A stretch of DNA of 64,000 nt, from NCBI GenBank assembly GCA_963663845.2, contig OY760650.2:124001-188000 (forward strand), given 5' to 3'. The stretch's first letter is position 1. Each line of letters begins with the position of its first letter. Source of the stretch: Versatilivorator sp963663845. GTDB taxonomy: Bacteria > Acidobacteriota > Terriglobia > Versatilivoradales > Versatilivoraceae. Shown here in pieces: positions 26,656 to 37,317 of the stretch. The notes under the pieces are model-generated. The model did no database searches. It worked only from the letters and a program-made list of their open reading frames with translations, and was not told where the DNA came from. The translations under genes were made by a program, and so were the position numbers.

Positions 26656-27767
26656 AACACCTCCTCACCTTCCGCGACGTTCAGGAGAGCCGGAAAAAAG
26701 AACATGCTGGCCCGTCGGCCGCGACCGGGTCTGGCGAGTTTCAGAATCTCGCCTTCTCTCAGAACGACAAGAAACCGGCGCGCCGTGGGCTCCGGGATGC
26801 CGGCACCCTGCACAAAATGGGTGCTGGTGAAAATCGGAACGGCGAAAATCCAATCCAGAGCACGAAAGGCGTACTGCGAGCGGGTCAACTCGGCCACCCG
26901 CTGCTTCATACGGCCGTAGAGATCAATAATGCCTTGAGCCTTGTCCAGGTTTTCCTCAGCCTGAACCCGCACCGCCTCAAGGAAAAACCGGCACCAGCCT
27001 GTCCAGTCGTCGTCTCGAGAGACGGCAAGCAACCCGTCGTAATAGGCATCGCGGCGGGCTTCGAAGTAGGCGCTGATGTAGAACCGGGGAGCCCTGATGA
27101 GGCGGGCATGCCACAGGAAAAGAGGCACCAGCATGCGCCCGAGGCGGCCATTGCCATCCAGGAACGGGTGCAGCGCCTCGAATTCAGCGTGGAGGATGGC
27201 GAGTTGCACCAGGGGATCGGGCGCGGCGCGGTGGATACCGCGCTCCCACGCACCCATTGCCTCGGGAAGTCTGTCTGCCCGAATCGGCACAAAGGTGGCC
27301 TGATCGACCGTGCAGCCGGGTGGCCCTATCCAGTTGGGGACCCGGCGAAACTCACCCGGCGACTTTCCCTCGCCCCGCACGCCGCTCATCAGTACCCTGT
27401 GGGCCTCGCGAATAACCCGCAGGGACAGCGGCAGGTCCTTCAGCATTGTTTCCGCTTGCCGCATGGCCGAGCGATAGTTGATAACCTCGTGAATGTCTTC
27501 CCGACGGGCGGGAGAATCGGGTTCTCGTCCGGCCTCGTATTCCAGTACTTCACCCATAGTGGCCTGGGTGCCTTCGATGCGTGAAGAAAGTACGGCTTCG
27601 CGGGTGGTCAGCGGCGCGAGCAGAACATCGGGGTCAGGGGTGGCCCCGAGCATCCCGTCGTAGCGAGCGACCGCAGCACTGGCGCGGCCAATGAGCGGGA
27701 TCAGCTTCGACCAATCGAGGCGCTCCTCGGGCGGAAACTTACCCTCGTGATAGTAAACGGGCGGCAT
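26652..27767 (-). CDS. Fic family protein with C-terminal winged helix
   Basis: A 371-residue Fic-domain protein predicted to AMPylate or otherwise modify a protein target. The catalytic motif HPFLDGNGRLGR (about residues 200-211) is complete. The N-terminal inhibitory motif SSRIEG (about 61-66) places it in the class with an intramolecular inhibitory helix. The C-terminal 80 residues resemble a winged helix (IPEPTARRFLVVLREGEIL). The ATG at 27767 follows GGAGG. It sits between hsdR and the unknown cassette, as fic genes often do in type I restriction loci. The winged helix could bind the operator arrays; this is inference. Confidence 0.92.
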   Translation of the reverse strand: MPPVYYHEGKFPPEERLDWSKLIPLIGRASAAVARYDGMLGATPDPDVLLAPLTTREAVLSSRIEGTQATMGEVLEYEAGREPDSPARREDIHEVINYRSAMRQAETMLKDLPLSLRVIREAHRVLMSGVRGEGKSPGEFRRVPNWIGPPGCTVDQATFVPIRADRLPEAMGAWERGIHRAAPDPLVQLAILHAEFEALHPFLDGNGRLGRMLVPLFLWHARLIRAPRFYISAYFEARRDAYYDGLLAVSRDDDWTGWCRFFLEAVRVQAEENLDKAQGIIDLYGRMKQRVAELTRSQYAFRALDWIFAVPIFTSTHFVQGAGIPEPTARRFLVVLREGEILKLARPGRGRRASMFFFPALLNVAEGEEVF

Positions 27768-27891
27768 CAATATCCTCCAAGGCGGTGGGCACTCGAATTA
27801 CATCGTCCCTCGCCCGGTTTTGGTCTTGATTCAGCACACAAGGGGTTGTTGAATGCTTGGGTTGGACCTGTTACTATTTTGTTCAAAGGTC

Positions 27892-27950
27892 CCCCCCCGA
27901 TGACAAGTGCTCCAGGTGAGCACTCTCCAGAAATGGAGTAGTCGGGGGGG
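27892..27950 (+). ncRNA. Candidate structured element, three-way junction (copy 2)
   Basis: P1 is CCCCCCCGA (27892-27900) with TCGGGGGGG (27942-27950). Joining TGACA is followed by P2 AGTGCTC/GAGCACT (27906-27912, 27918-27924), then P3 CTCCA/TGGAG with GAAA loop (27925-27938), then joining TAG. All joining nucleotides equal those of copy 1, while both inner stems differ but remain paired. It lies 124 nt upstream of the fic start on the opposite strand. It could act as an RNA or as a DNA hairpin. Confidence 0.4.
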
Positions 27951-28133
27951 TCGCTTTTCTGACCAGCCGTCCATTGGCTCCAACCTGCCATTCCCCCGCT
28001 TCAAATCTCGAGTTGATTGCACACCGCCAGTCCGATGCGACAGTAGACACGCTCCAAGTTTCGGCCGGCTTTGAGGCAATCGTGTTTGTAGTTGTCCAGA
28101 GCGTGGAACGCCGGGAAAGGTCAGCGCCTACCG
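27951..28133 (-). other. Gap between fic leader and the methyltransferase gene
   Basis: The sequence after the three-way junction contains a minus-strand open stretch of about 38 codons with a residue pattern of a plausible protein C-terminus (HALDNYKHDCLKAGRNLER), but without a start. It may be a gene remnant. Nothing else recognised. Confidence 0.3.
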
Positions 28134-29348
28134 TCACGGCTTCTCGAACATGACGACGCTCTCTCGGGCCGCCTTGAGTCCGTACTTCCCCATTTGCTGA
28201 GCACTATTTCCACGCCACCGCACTGCTCGTATCTCCTTGCAGGTAAGACCCGCGTGCTCTCCGATTTCCGCCGTAAACTCGTCAACTGGAACAGGCCTGC
28301 CATCGTATTGTGCATTCCCCAGGACGAATGCAGCCCTCGCACCTTGACGACACACTCGGGCAACCTCACAAAGACACAGATACATGTCCAGAAAATACCC
28401 ATTCAACATGCGTTGCATACGCTTGTCACTTAGACTCTCGACTATGTCCTCCAGTGCATTCGGAGGCTTGTATTCTTCAGCCGACGGCCGATTGGGACGA
28501 GATTCCGGGTGAGAATGAAAGGTCTGATATCTAAGCGCTCGATTTGCGGTCCAGTCATGAAAAGCAAACATCAATTCGACACCAAAAATCCGCGTATAGT
28601 CGTGACGATTCGGGTAAGGCGGCGAGGTAATCACGGCTGAGTAAACCGCATCGGGTTCGGGCATGACTCGAGCATCCGCGACGCGCGCTTCCCAGTAACC
28701 GTCGCGTTGGACGGTTGCGTCACAAACATCCGACAACATCATCTCAACTTGCTCATTGAATAAAGTTGCAACGTTGTCGGCACGTTCGCCTTGGTTTAAC
28801 CACCTCAACCAACCGCCATTTGCAACCGCATGGCTGAAACGCGGCATGATGAAAATCAAAGCCAAGCGGAAGAAGTCCCGTTCCGAGGACGAACATTCAA
28901 CGCTATCAATTGCCGTCGCGACCGAATCGAGTGCTTCCAGTCTTCCCTCAGGGAGCGCCTTGCGAACCAGCTCTGGGTAGGCGCGACCCATGGGTACCGT
29001 GCTGTTATGCGTCAATGATCGTTCGAGTGATCGCCATGCTGCTTCTAAGCCTTGTTGGGAGAAAGTAGAAGTCTTGATGTTGGACGCTAGAACGGCGAGC
29101 GGGGAAAGGTCATAGCCGATACTCGGAATGCCCATTTCCTTCGCAGCTAGTAGCGTTGTACCCGCACCTACGAAGGGATCAAGGATTCTGTCCTGGCCGT
29201 CAAGGTCCCATTCATCGATCAAAGCGTGGACGAGATCATCGGTAAAGCTGTGGGGAAATAGATACCAACGGTGGACTGCCTTGTGCTTGGCGTCCTTAGG
29301 TGTCACCCAGCGTTTCCAAGCAGCCTGTTCGGTAATTTGCCAACTCAT
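28134..29348 (-). CDS. DNA methyltransferase (N6-adenine/N4-cytosine type)
   Basis: A 404-residue SAM-dependent DNA amino-methyltransferase. Motif I DPFVGAGTT is at about residues 57-65, and the catalytic motif IV TSPPYPNRHDY at about 241-245. SPPY fits m6A or m4C formation. The ATG at 29348 overlaps the stop of the PIN-like gene by 4 nt (ATGA). It is the last gene of the overlapping cassette downstream of hsdS, so its modification may protect self DNA from the cassette nuclease; this is inference. The target sequence is unknown. Confidence 0.9.
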   Translation of the reverse strand: MSWQITEQAAWKRWVTPKDAKHKAVHRWYLFPHSFTDDLVHALIDEWDLDGQDRILDPFVGAGTTLLAAKEMGIPSIGYDLSPLAVLASNIKTSTFSQQGLEAAWRSLERSLTHNSTVPMGRAYPELVRKALPEGRLEALDSVATAIDSVECSSSERDFFRLALIFIMPRFSHAVANGGWLRWLNQGERADNVATLFNEQVEMMLSDVCDATVQRDGYWEARVADARVMPEPDAVYSAVITSPPYPNRHDYTRIFGVELMFAFHDWTANRALRYQTFHSHPESRPNRPSAEEYKPPNALEDIVESLSDKRMQRMLNGYFLDMYLCLCEVARVCRQGARAAFVLGNAQYDGRPVPVDEFTAEIGEHAGLTCKEIRAVRWRGNSAQQMGKYGLKAARESVVMFEKP

Positions 29349-30148
29349 GCTGAGCAAGCGGTACGAGAGATTGGAAAATTTGGTCGCACTTCACCGTCAG
29401 CCGTGACCGAATAGGCACTTGGCAACTCAACGTCATAAGGATTTCCAAGTATAGTCTGGCTGATAAGTTGCTGAAGTTGCTTCCTAATCTCTTCATAACG
29501 AGGTTCGCTACCCAGACCGTAAATATAGTTCACGGTCTGCTTGAGGTACCCGTCCGCAGTGAACAGATAGTCCGCTTGAGCGACTAGCGAACTCGCGTAA
29601 ATGATACTGTCGACGGGCTCCATATAAACCAGCCCGTTGATTTCCTTTGCCAACTCCAGCACTTCGTTCGCCCGGTTGTGGCCACCCGTGTTGACAGCGA
29701 CACCCGACTCTTCCAACAAAGACGTGAGCCCGTTGACCCTATCCTTGATATCTGCTAACTCGGTGAGCGTTACTCGCTCGCGAATCTCATCTTCACGAAA
29801 GCGAGACCACATTCGATCCGGAACACCCTCACTGGCGGCGCTAATGATTGCCTTTCCTCTGGCTCTCCCAGTGAGCAATTCAAGCTCCGAAACGGGCGCA
29901 AATTGAACGTGCACATCCTGCCTCGAAAGAAAATCAACAGTTTCTAGCCCCTGCTTAAGACCTTTCCTGACAACGACTTCTGCTAAGTTGGTCACAGCCT
30001 CTGCCGCCGCTTCTTTCTCTTTCGCGGTGTCTTTGGCACCCATCGGAAACAGTCCCTTTTCCTTCGCATATTCCAAGTAGATTCCGATGTAATGCAGTGT
30101 ATTCGTGTCCAGAAACACTACTTTTCGAAAGGATTGCTTCTCGTTCAT
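29345..30148 (-). CDS. PIN-domain-like protein of the defence cassette
   Basis: A 267-residue protein with a PIN-like pattern: VVFLDTNTLHY (Asp14), acidic residues near 88-90, DSIIYASSLVAQADYLFTAD (Asp180 and Asp199). These could form the metal site of a nuclease, but the protein is about twice the length of VapC toxins and has a long helical insert. The ATG at 30148 overlaps the ATPase stop by 4 nt, and its own stop overlaps the methyltransferase start by 4 nt, so the three genes are likely translated as a unit. Not a free toxin-antitoxin toxin by context. Confidence 0.7.
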   Translation of the reverse strand: MNEKQSFRKVVFLDTNTLHYIGIYLEYAKEKGLFPMGAKDTAKEKEAAAEAVTNLAEVVVRKGLKQGLETVDFLSRQDVHVQFAPVSELELLTGRARGKAIISAASEGVPDRMWSRFREDEIRERVTLTELADIKDRVNGLTSLLEESGVAVNTGGHNRANEVLELAKEINGLVYMEPVDSIIYASSLVAQADYLFTADGYLKQTVNYIYGLGSEPRYEEIRKQLQQLISQTILGNPYDVELPSAYSVTADGEVRPNFPISRTACSA

Positions 30149-31329
30149 GGCTGTGCATTCTTGCCAGTGATTGAACTGGGATAGAGTTCGTCTTCGATGT
30201 TGTGAAGATATTCCTCGGTATATGGTAGACGCACATCGGCATCCGTCTGCGCAATCGCTCGAAAACATGCCTTTACGAGACGTCTCGGGTTGGAGTATGT
30301 GCTGGGATGAAAGAGCACCTCATCAGGAAACGGGAAAAGGGCTCCATCTGATTGGTCTGTTCCTTTTGGCCGAGCAGCAGCAAGCCGCGACCTCATCAGG
30401 ACCAAAGCTTGGGTAAGCGTCAGGGGTTCGATATCCAATGTTCGGTCGGAAACCCGCTCAATCAGTGAAGGCTCAAGTTCCTTTGTAATCTGGAAGGCAT
30501 CGGGAGTCATTGACAGGACGATCCAGAAGTCAACCTGCTCGCTTTGGGCAAGGTTGATCAGACGTTTCAGCGTGGCCAGGTAATCGTGTGCTGCCCGTTT
30601 GGTAAGCCTTTTCTGAAGGCCTATTTCCTCGAATTCGTCGACGAGAAACGCAATGGCTTTGGCACCCGTCCCTTGTGAAATCGTTTTCAATATTGCGCCG
30701 AAATAGGGAGCCTCCTCTCCTTCCGGAACCACACTGCCCTTCTGCCGAGGTACGAAGTCTCTATATTCGAAGTATGGTTTCTTCACGACCTCGGTAACAA
30801 TTCGCGCAAGACAGTGTGCGATCTGTTCGTCAGTTGTAATACCCACACTCTTGATGGCCTCTTGGAGAGGGCTTGTCATGTCCCGTTGTTTGCCCCGACG
30901 GAACGAACTAAACAAATATTCCTCAAAACCCTCCTGAAAAAGTCCGCTCTGATATGGAATTTTGACTTGCGTACCGGCAAGCTCCCAGATGAATTTGGCG
31001 AAATCCTTGCGTCCGATGGTGCGCAACAAAGCATTGGCGAGGTCGTAGAATTGCACACCCGGGTTATCGAAATAGTAAGACTTGATCTGGCGGCTCGGAA
31101 AGACCCCGCCGTGGAGCCATTGCAGTAGGCAGCTCTTTCCGGTGCCGTATTCACCAACGATCACGATCGCCTTTACCCCCTGTCCCGACTGATAGTCGTC
31201 GAGGAAACCCTTCGTTTTCTCTGCCAGTTCATGCGGAGGTGACAGCTTACCCAGGAGGGGCGCACCTGTTGCGGCCGGCTCGAAGGGATTGGTATCAAGC
31301 CTCAGTTTTTCGAGAATGTCGGGCATCAT
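30145..31329 (-). CDS. AAA/Orc1-like P-loop ATPase of the defence cassette
   Basis: A 394-residue ATPase. Walker A GEYGTGKS is at about residues 59-66, Walker B AIAFLVDEFEEIG at about 226-237 (DE 231-232), followed by a sensor-like WIVLSMTPDAF and an Arg-rich ERVSDRT region. The N-terminal NPFEP start is common in Cdc6/ExeA-like ATPases that scan or load on DNA. There is no membrane segment. It overlaps the preceding gene by 35 nt and the PIN-like gene by 4 nt. Within the cassette it probably serves as the sensor or motor; inferred from family and context. Confidence 0.8.
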   Translation of the reverse strand: MMPDILEKLRLDTNPFEPAATGAPLLGKLSPPHELAEKTKGFLDDYQSGQGVKAIVIVGEYGTGKSCLLQWLHGGVFPSRQIKSYYFDNPGVQFYDLANALLRTIGRKDFAKFIWELAGTQVKIPYQSGLFQEGFEEYLFSSFRRGKQRDMTSPLQEAIKSVGITTDEQIAHCLARIVTEVVKKPYFEYRDFVPRQKGSVVPEGEEAPYFGAILKTISQGTGAKAIAFLVDEFEEIGLQKRLTKRAAHDYLATLKRLINLAQSEQVDFWIVLSMTPDAFQITKELEPSLIERVSDRTLDIEPLTLTQALVLMRSRLAAARPKGTDQSDGALFPFPDEVLFHPSTYSNPRRLVKACFRAIAQTDADVRLPYTEEYLHNIEDELYPSSITGKNAQP

Positions 31330-32374
31330 GATCCGTGAACTCCGTTGGTTCTACCTTTATGTCTTTGTGCACGCGGATGTGAGAAATGTAGGGTCCACTT
31401 GAAGTCTTGTAGTACTTCCGTAATTCCAGTGTTTCGCTTTGCGGCGACGTTGCCGTGAGCGTCGCGAGGGCACGAGATGTCGGAATTGGCACGGTGTGGT
31501 TGGGCCATTCCTTCAGTAGCCAATCGATCGCATCAAAGAGCACCCTGATGGGTTGTCTCCGCGCTACACAGCAACGAGCGACGAGGTCGGGAACGGAAAA
31601 TCGCGTCCACTCACCTGGAGAACGCAGAGACAGAAGAAAATACGCCGTCTGCCGTACAGGAGAGTCGATTCCATCGGCTGATGGGACAGGTTGGGAGACA
31701 GGAAACATGAGCATACCACCAACGCCTTGTTGACCGTATTCGTCAATGAGTCCCAACTCATCACGCGCCCAGTAGCGGACGCCATACAGAATCGCAGCCA
31801 CGCTCACAGGTGACTCGCAACGCGCTGTGTAACCTGTTGTGTTGTTTACAAAAATGACCCGACTGGTCTGAGAGGAACGGTGGCGGATCCATTTAACGGG
31901 AACGCCGTTTTTTCGAAAACTGGAGACGGAATCAAAACATGCGTCCGAGCACATGAAGAGATTGAAGAAGAGTGACCTGCATTGCTCATTTTTCAACACC
32001 AGTGCTGCAAATGGATCTCTCGCAACATCACTTAGAGACTGATCCCCGTTCGCGGGGGCCGTCTGACCTAGAAGCTTGCGGACATCAGGATTGTCGGCGT
32101 TGACGTGCAACTTCTTCCCATCTCGCCTGAGTGCACGTAATTGAAGCAAGGTGTTCCGATAGTGATACAACGTCGTAGGTGAAGGGTGTGAACTACGCCG
32201 ATTGAGCGCGATGCCGTTTTCCCCGACCAGTTCGTTAATCTCACCCGCTCTCAGTCCGTTCGGAAAACCCGCGACAGCTTTCAAGAGACGATGCAGTCCG
32301 GCGAATGAGATGGCCCGCATCCAGTAATCGTTCTGGAGTACCCTGCCTCTGCCAGGGCACTTGGGCTGCAACAT
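31295..32374 (-). CDS. Unknown protein of the defence cassette
   Basis: A 359-residue protein with no family recognised. It has an N-terminal helical, possibly winged-helix region (RAGEINELVGENGIALNRR, then TTLYHYRNTLLQLRAL), a central Cys-containing stretch (FMCSDACFDSVSSF) and a region YGVRYWARDELGLIDEYG. The ATG at 32374 is preferred over 32497 because AGAGGTG precedes it and it avoids an 83-nt overlap with the preceding gene. It overlaps the ATPase gene by 35 nt, so it very likely acts with the ATPase. A DNA-reading role is a guess. Confidence 0.6.
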   Translation of the reverse strand: MLQPKCPGRGRVLQNDYWMRAISFAGLHRLLKAVAGFPNGLRAGEINELVGENGIALNRRSSHPSPTTLYHYRNTLLQLRALRRDGKKLHVNADNPDVRKLLGQTAPANGDQSLSDVARDPFAALVLKNEQCRSLFFNLFMCSDACFDSVSSFRKNGVPVKWIRHRSSQTSRVIFVNNTTGYTARCESPVSVAAILYGVRYWARDELGLIDEYGQQGVGGMLMFPVSQPVPSADGIDSPVRQTAYFLLSLRSPGEWTRFSVPDLVARCCVARRQPIRVLFDAIDWLLKEWPNHTVPIPTSRALATLTATSPQSETLELRKYYKTSSGPYISHIRVHKDIKVEPTEFTDHDARHSRKTEA

Positions 32375-32414
32375 GTCGATTACACCTCTGCGTCTATTCG
32401 TTGGGGAGTGCGGT

Positions 32415-33506
32415 TCACTCGATTGGGCCGCCTCGCTGACGGAATATGCCCCCTTGTGAGCGTAGGTTTTCGTTAAGTGCTCGTAGCAGCTTGGCATGAG
32501 GATGGGCTTCTAGGGGAAGACCTCGAACTGAATTCAGATGCCGCTCCGACGGTCTGTGCAGGAAAAGCTCACCCGATTTTTCTTGGATCTTCGCATAGGG
32601 GAAAGTTCGCTTAAGCCAACACCGAATGGGATAGCGTGCCCATGGATTCGCGTACAGGCAGACTTCCTGATATGGCAGATTGTTTCGCGTAAGCCCAGTG
32701 AATAGTAAGACAGCGCTGATCTTGGTATTTTCGCGGCCACCCCAAGCACTTCGACGCTTCGGCATTCCAATAGGCGGGGTTACTCGGCAAACACCTTCCG
32801 CTACATCCTGTTCCCACCCAAACAATGCAAGCGCCACGTCGATATCTTGGGCAGGGAATATACTCTTGTCGTTTATTGCAACCAGTAGCGGTTCATTGAC
32901 AGCTTTATGTTGAAGTGCTTTCGCTTTTATTGCCCTGACGAGAGGCGCCACAGAGTCTACTGGCCCGCCTTTTCCAAATCCCGCAAACATCGGAGATTCA
33001 ACTCCCCGCATGTTTTCTGACCTGGGCATCGCTTCGATGTCAAAAACCCATTCCCCTTCTCGGGGATAGTCATCTCGACACGACAGGGGTCTGCACCTAG
33101 AATTCACCCCTTGGGCGGGACGATCCTGACAAGCGAACGTTTGTCGGCATGTCTCAGGCTCCTGTGTGCTTAGCCCTTCAACCCATTCCTTGACAGGGAA
33201 AAGGTCCGTTTTCGCAAGTTTCTGACTCAACTTCCCGGACTTCACCAATAGGATGTACCAGTAAATGCCGGAGTTATGGCACATGCCATTCAGTTTTTCG
33301 ATTACATCGTCTTCGGGGGGTGTTTCCTGATATTGACGAGAGGCCACTTCCGTCGCTTCAACGTAGAATCTGTCGCCGTTGGGCGTAGTTGCGAGAAAGT
33401 CCGCTTTGTTATTTTCGCCTACTGGTGGTTCCTCTTGTATTTGGCATTCCAACTCATCGAGAAGGTCACCTACAAATTGCTGAAAGAACTCGCTCTGCTT
33501 GGGCAT
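32415..33506 (-). CDS. Putative PD-(D/E)xK-fold nuclease-like protein (VEAT motif)
   Basis: A 363-residue protein. KADFLATTPNGDRFYVEATEV (residues about 34-54) resembles the core of restriction-endonuclease-fold proteins, with Asp and Glu in the right places, but the usual Lys of E-x-K is replaced (VEAT). The rest is not recognised. The ATG shares one nucleotide with the hsdS stop (TGATG), so it is translated directly after hsdS. In context it could be the effector of the cassette or an accessory to the restriction complex. Nuclease assignment is tentative. Confidence 0.6.
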   Translation of the reverse strand: MPKQSEFFQQFVGDLLDELECQIQEEPPVGENNKADFLATTPNGDRFYVEATEVASRQYQETPPEDDVIEKLNGMCHNSGIYWYILLVKSGKLSQKLAKTDLFPVKEWVEGLSTQEPETCRQTFACQDRPAQGVNSRCRPLSCRDDYPREGEWVFDIEAMPRSENMRGVESPMFAGFGKGGPVDSVAPLVRAIKAKALQHKAVNEPLLVAINDKSIFPAQDIDVALALFGWEQDVAEGVCRVTPPIGMPKRRSAWGGRENTKISAVLLFTGLTRNNLPYQEVCLYANPWARYPIRCWLKRTFPYAKIQEKSGELFLHRPSERHLNSVRGLPLEAHPHAKLLRALNENLRSQGGIFRQRGGPIE

Positions 33507-34796
33507 CAGATGTTTCCTTGCCTTTTGGCGTCATGGACGAGCGCCGAAAGGTCGAGATGTGTGACCCGTAATTCTCCTGTCACTAGCTTGTGCAGTAGCG
33601 CCTTGAACAAGTCGTTGAGCACCGCGCGCTTCCTTCGGTGCAGATCAATCTTGCGGTCGATGGCGTCCATGATTGCGACTATCTCAAACTGCAAGCCTTT
33701 GGTGATTGGAAATGCCATGGGGAGATTGCGCACAATCTCCAAGTTAAGGTTTTGTTGTTGGCCACCATGTGCCAGTTGACGAATAGGCTCATAGCGAAAG
33801 GAGAGGAAGTGATAAAGATATCTAGTATCGACTACCCCATCATTCGCGCTGAGCGCTGCACATGCCTGGTTGCATGCAGCCTCAATGCCAAGGATTGCAA
33901 CCTTGCCTCGAGTGACACCCTGCCCATACATCGCCAATAAGAGTGTTCCTGGTGGAAGCAACTTTGCTGCTGACCGGTCAAGGCCAGCTTGCGTGATGTA
34001 TTCTTCGGTTTCCTGAATGACACCATAGTCAATCTCGGTGGTCTTTACCCATGGAATCGTACCTTCGGCCCAGAATTCTGGAGTCCGTCGAGAGGGTGTC
34101 CCGCCGGACATGACAGAGAAGTGATCCCCAATGCATTTCAATGCCCAACTCTCCGGTAACGGACCGATTTCGGTCTCCTTCTGCGCCTCACTCCGCAGGC
34201 CCCACCTGAACAAGTATTCCATAGCGGCACGCTTTAGCTCTGTTGTCGTTTGAATAGATCGCGTTTCAATCGCTATTAGCTGCTGAATCGTCTCCAGAGT
34301 GTTTGCGATTGCGGTTTCCTCTTCCGGATTGAACTCAGGGAAAGGTAGAGCGAGGAGTACGTCCTCTGGAACACGCTGCCGCCCGGTTGTGCCTTCCATC
34401 CGTTCAGCGACGCGATGTCGGACGTCAGGGTGCAACAAGTAGAAGAACAATAAACGCCTGTCATGCTCCTCCTTAAGTGGTCTAAGTGGGATCACCTCCG
34501 TTGTTGCGAAGCCATATGGCGTAGGTAAGGTAGTCACGAGCGCCTGCTTTCCATTCTCGAAAGATGGCGTAATCTTGGCAACGAGAATATCCCCGCGCTC
34601 AAAATAGGTTCCGCTCTTTATATTGGTTGGTGCTTTCAGGGCATAGTCGGGCGTATACGCGCCGCCTCTCGGAATGGCTGCCATTGGTACGAACGGAATC
34701 GTTGACAGCAGAGCCATATCAAGCGCCCGAGGCTTCTTCGTGACTTCGTAGGTGTCACCCAACCGCAGCCACCGACGACCTTCCGAGAGTTCTTTA

Positions 34797-34810
<14 letters not shown>
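33506..34810 (-). CDS. hsdS: Type I restriction enzyme, S (specificity) subunit
   Basis: A 434-residue specificity subunit with two target-recognition domains and conserved repeats: IPFVPMAAIPRGG ... ERGDILVAKITPSFENGK in the first half and TIPWVKTTEIDYG ... LLPPGTLLLAMYGQGVTRGKVAIL in the second, with helical spacers (IANTLETIQQLIAIETR and VAIMDAIDRKIDLHRRKR). It directs HsdM/HsdR to a bipartite sequence that cannot be read from the protein. The ATG at 34810 overlaps hsdM by 14 nt. Base composition is visibly less GC-rich than hsdM, suggesting exchange of this subunit. Confidence 0.93.
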
Positions 34811-36641
<1,831 letters not shown>

Positions 36642-36708
36642 ATCTGCTTTATAGCAGACATTGCATATTGGCGCAAACTTGTTTTCTCTTGCGAGTCTGC
36701 ATGGCAGA
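36642..36708 (-). promoter_or_regulatory. hsdM promoter with two TCTGC-n-GCAGA palindromes
   Basis: Palindrome 1 is TCTGC(36643-36647)-6 nt-GCAGA(36654-36658); on the minus strand its spacer is TATAAA, a good -10 box. A TTTGCG hexamer lies 18 nt further upstream. Palindrome 2 is TCTGC(36696-36700)-ATG-GCAGA(36704-36708). With the -10 ending 6 nt before the ATG, transcription would start at or beside it. Both palindromes are candidate sites for the HsdM-fused XRE domain. Confidence 0.5.
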
Positions 36709-36723
36709 TGAGGCAAGGGAGTC

Positions 36724-37182
36724 TTTTGCAAAAGGCTCGAGAGGCAGTGCTTTTCGGAAGGGTGCTTTCTAATCGCCGCATTCGCGGCTGTGGCAGTGCA
36801 GGGTTCATACGACCCCAGGCTTCCGCCTGGGGCTATCCTGAGCCGCTGCTTCGCAGCTCTATAAGGATGGCCTGTAGGTGGCGTCGCGTCGGATACCGAC
36901 GCCAACCGCAGCTTCGCAGCTCTCCCGTAACCCACGACACTGCCAAGGGGAACTTGCTTGTTTATCTGGTAATGAAGCGTTTGCAAAAATCGGCAGAGGG
37001 GTCTTTTTCGGGAATGGCCACAAAAGGCGCAAAAACACAAAAAAATCCTCCGATCGTCAAGACTCGATATCACACAACTCATTTTGTGCCTTTTGTGCTT
37101 TTTGTGGTGAATGCTGGAGCTGCCAGCCCTTCACCTGTGCTGCCTCCATGTCATTCCCGATTGGGAATTTTGCAAAAGGCTC
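36724..37182 (+). repeat. Dispersed ~460-bp element, most complete copy
   Basis: It is bounded by TTTTGCAAAAGGCTC at both ends (36724-36738 and 37168-37182), in direct orientation with a self-complementary TTTTGCAAAA core. Inside are CTTCCGCCTGGGGCTA, GCTGCTTCGCAGCTCTATAA and long inverted arms of CACAAAAGGC/GCCTTTTGTG words. There is no credible gene. Other copies are at 8979-9417 and 6115-6327. Confidence 0.8.
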
Positions 37183-37258
37183 AAGGCAGTAAATAGATTC
37201 AACAAGTGGAAGAGGCCGAATTTTGAGAAAAATGGGGAGAGTCGTGAAGACTCTGCGC

Positions 37259-37297
37259 TTGACAAGCTTCCTAATTAGCCATAACCTTAGCTAATTA
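37259..37297 (+). promoter_or_regulatory. Promoter and operator of the Phd/VapC-type module
   Basis: TTGACA (37259-37264) and TAACCT (37282-37287) are 17 nt apart. A perfect 8-bp inverted repeat, TAATTAGC (37272-37279) and GCTAATTA (37290-37297), brackets the -10 box. This is what an autorepressing antitoxin would bind. Confidence 0.6.
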
Positions 37298-37317
37298 ATT
37301 TCCCCGGGGGGTTGCCA

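Noticed and set aside
25841..27950. Hammerhead or other known self-cleaving ribozyme
   Set aside because: The core CUGAUGA/GAAA layout is absent; CGATGACA only partly resembles it and the junction order is different.
27951..28133. Small gene encoding a 38-residue protein tail (HALDNYKHDCL)
   Set aside because: No start codon or ribosome-binding site; a stop lies just upstream. Kept only as possible remnant.
28310..29020. Plus-strand frames over the DNA methyltransferase gene
   Set aside because: Antisense to a gene with intact motifs I and IV; no ribosome-binding sites.
29345..30148. VapC-type toxin with a missing antitoxin
   Set aside because: It is twice VapC length and overlaps an ATPase and a methyltransferase gene, so a toxin-antitoxin role does not fit the context.
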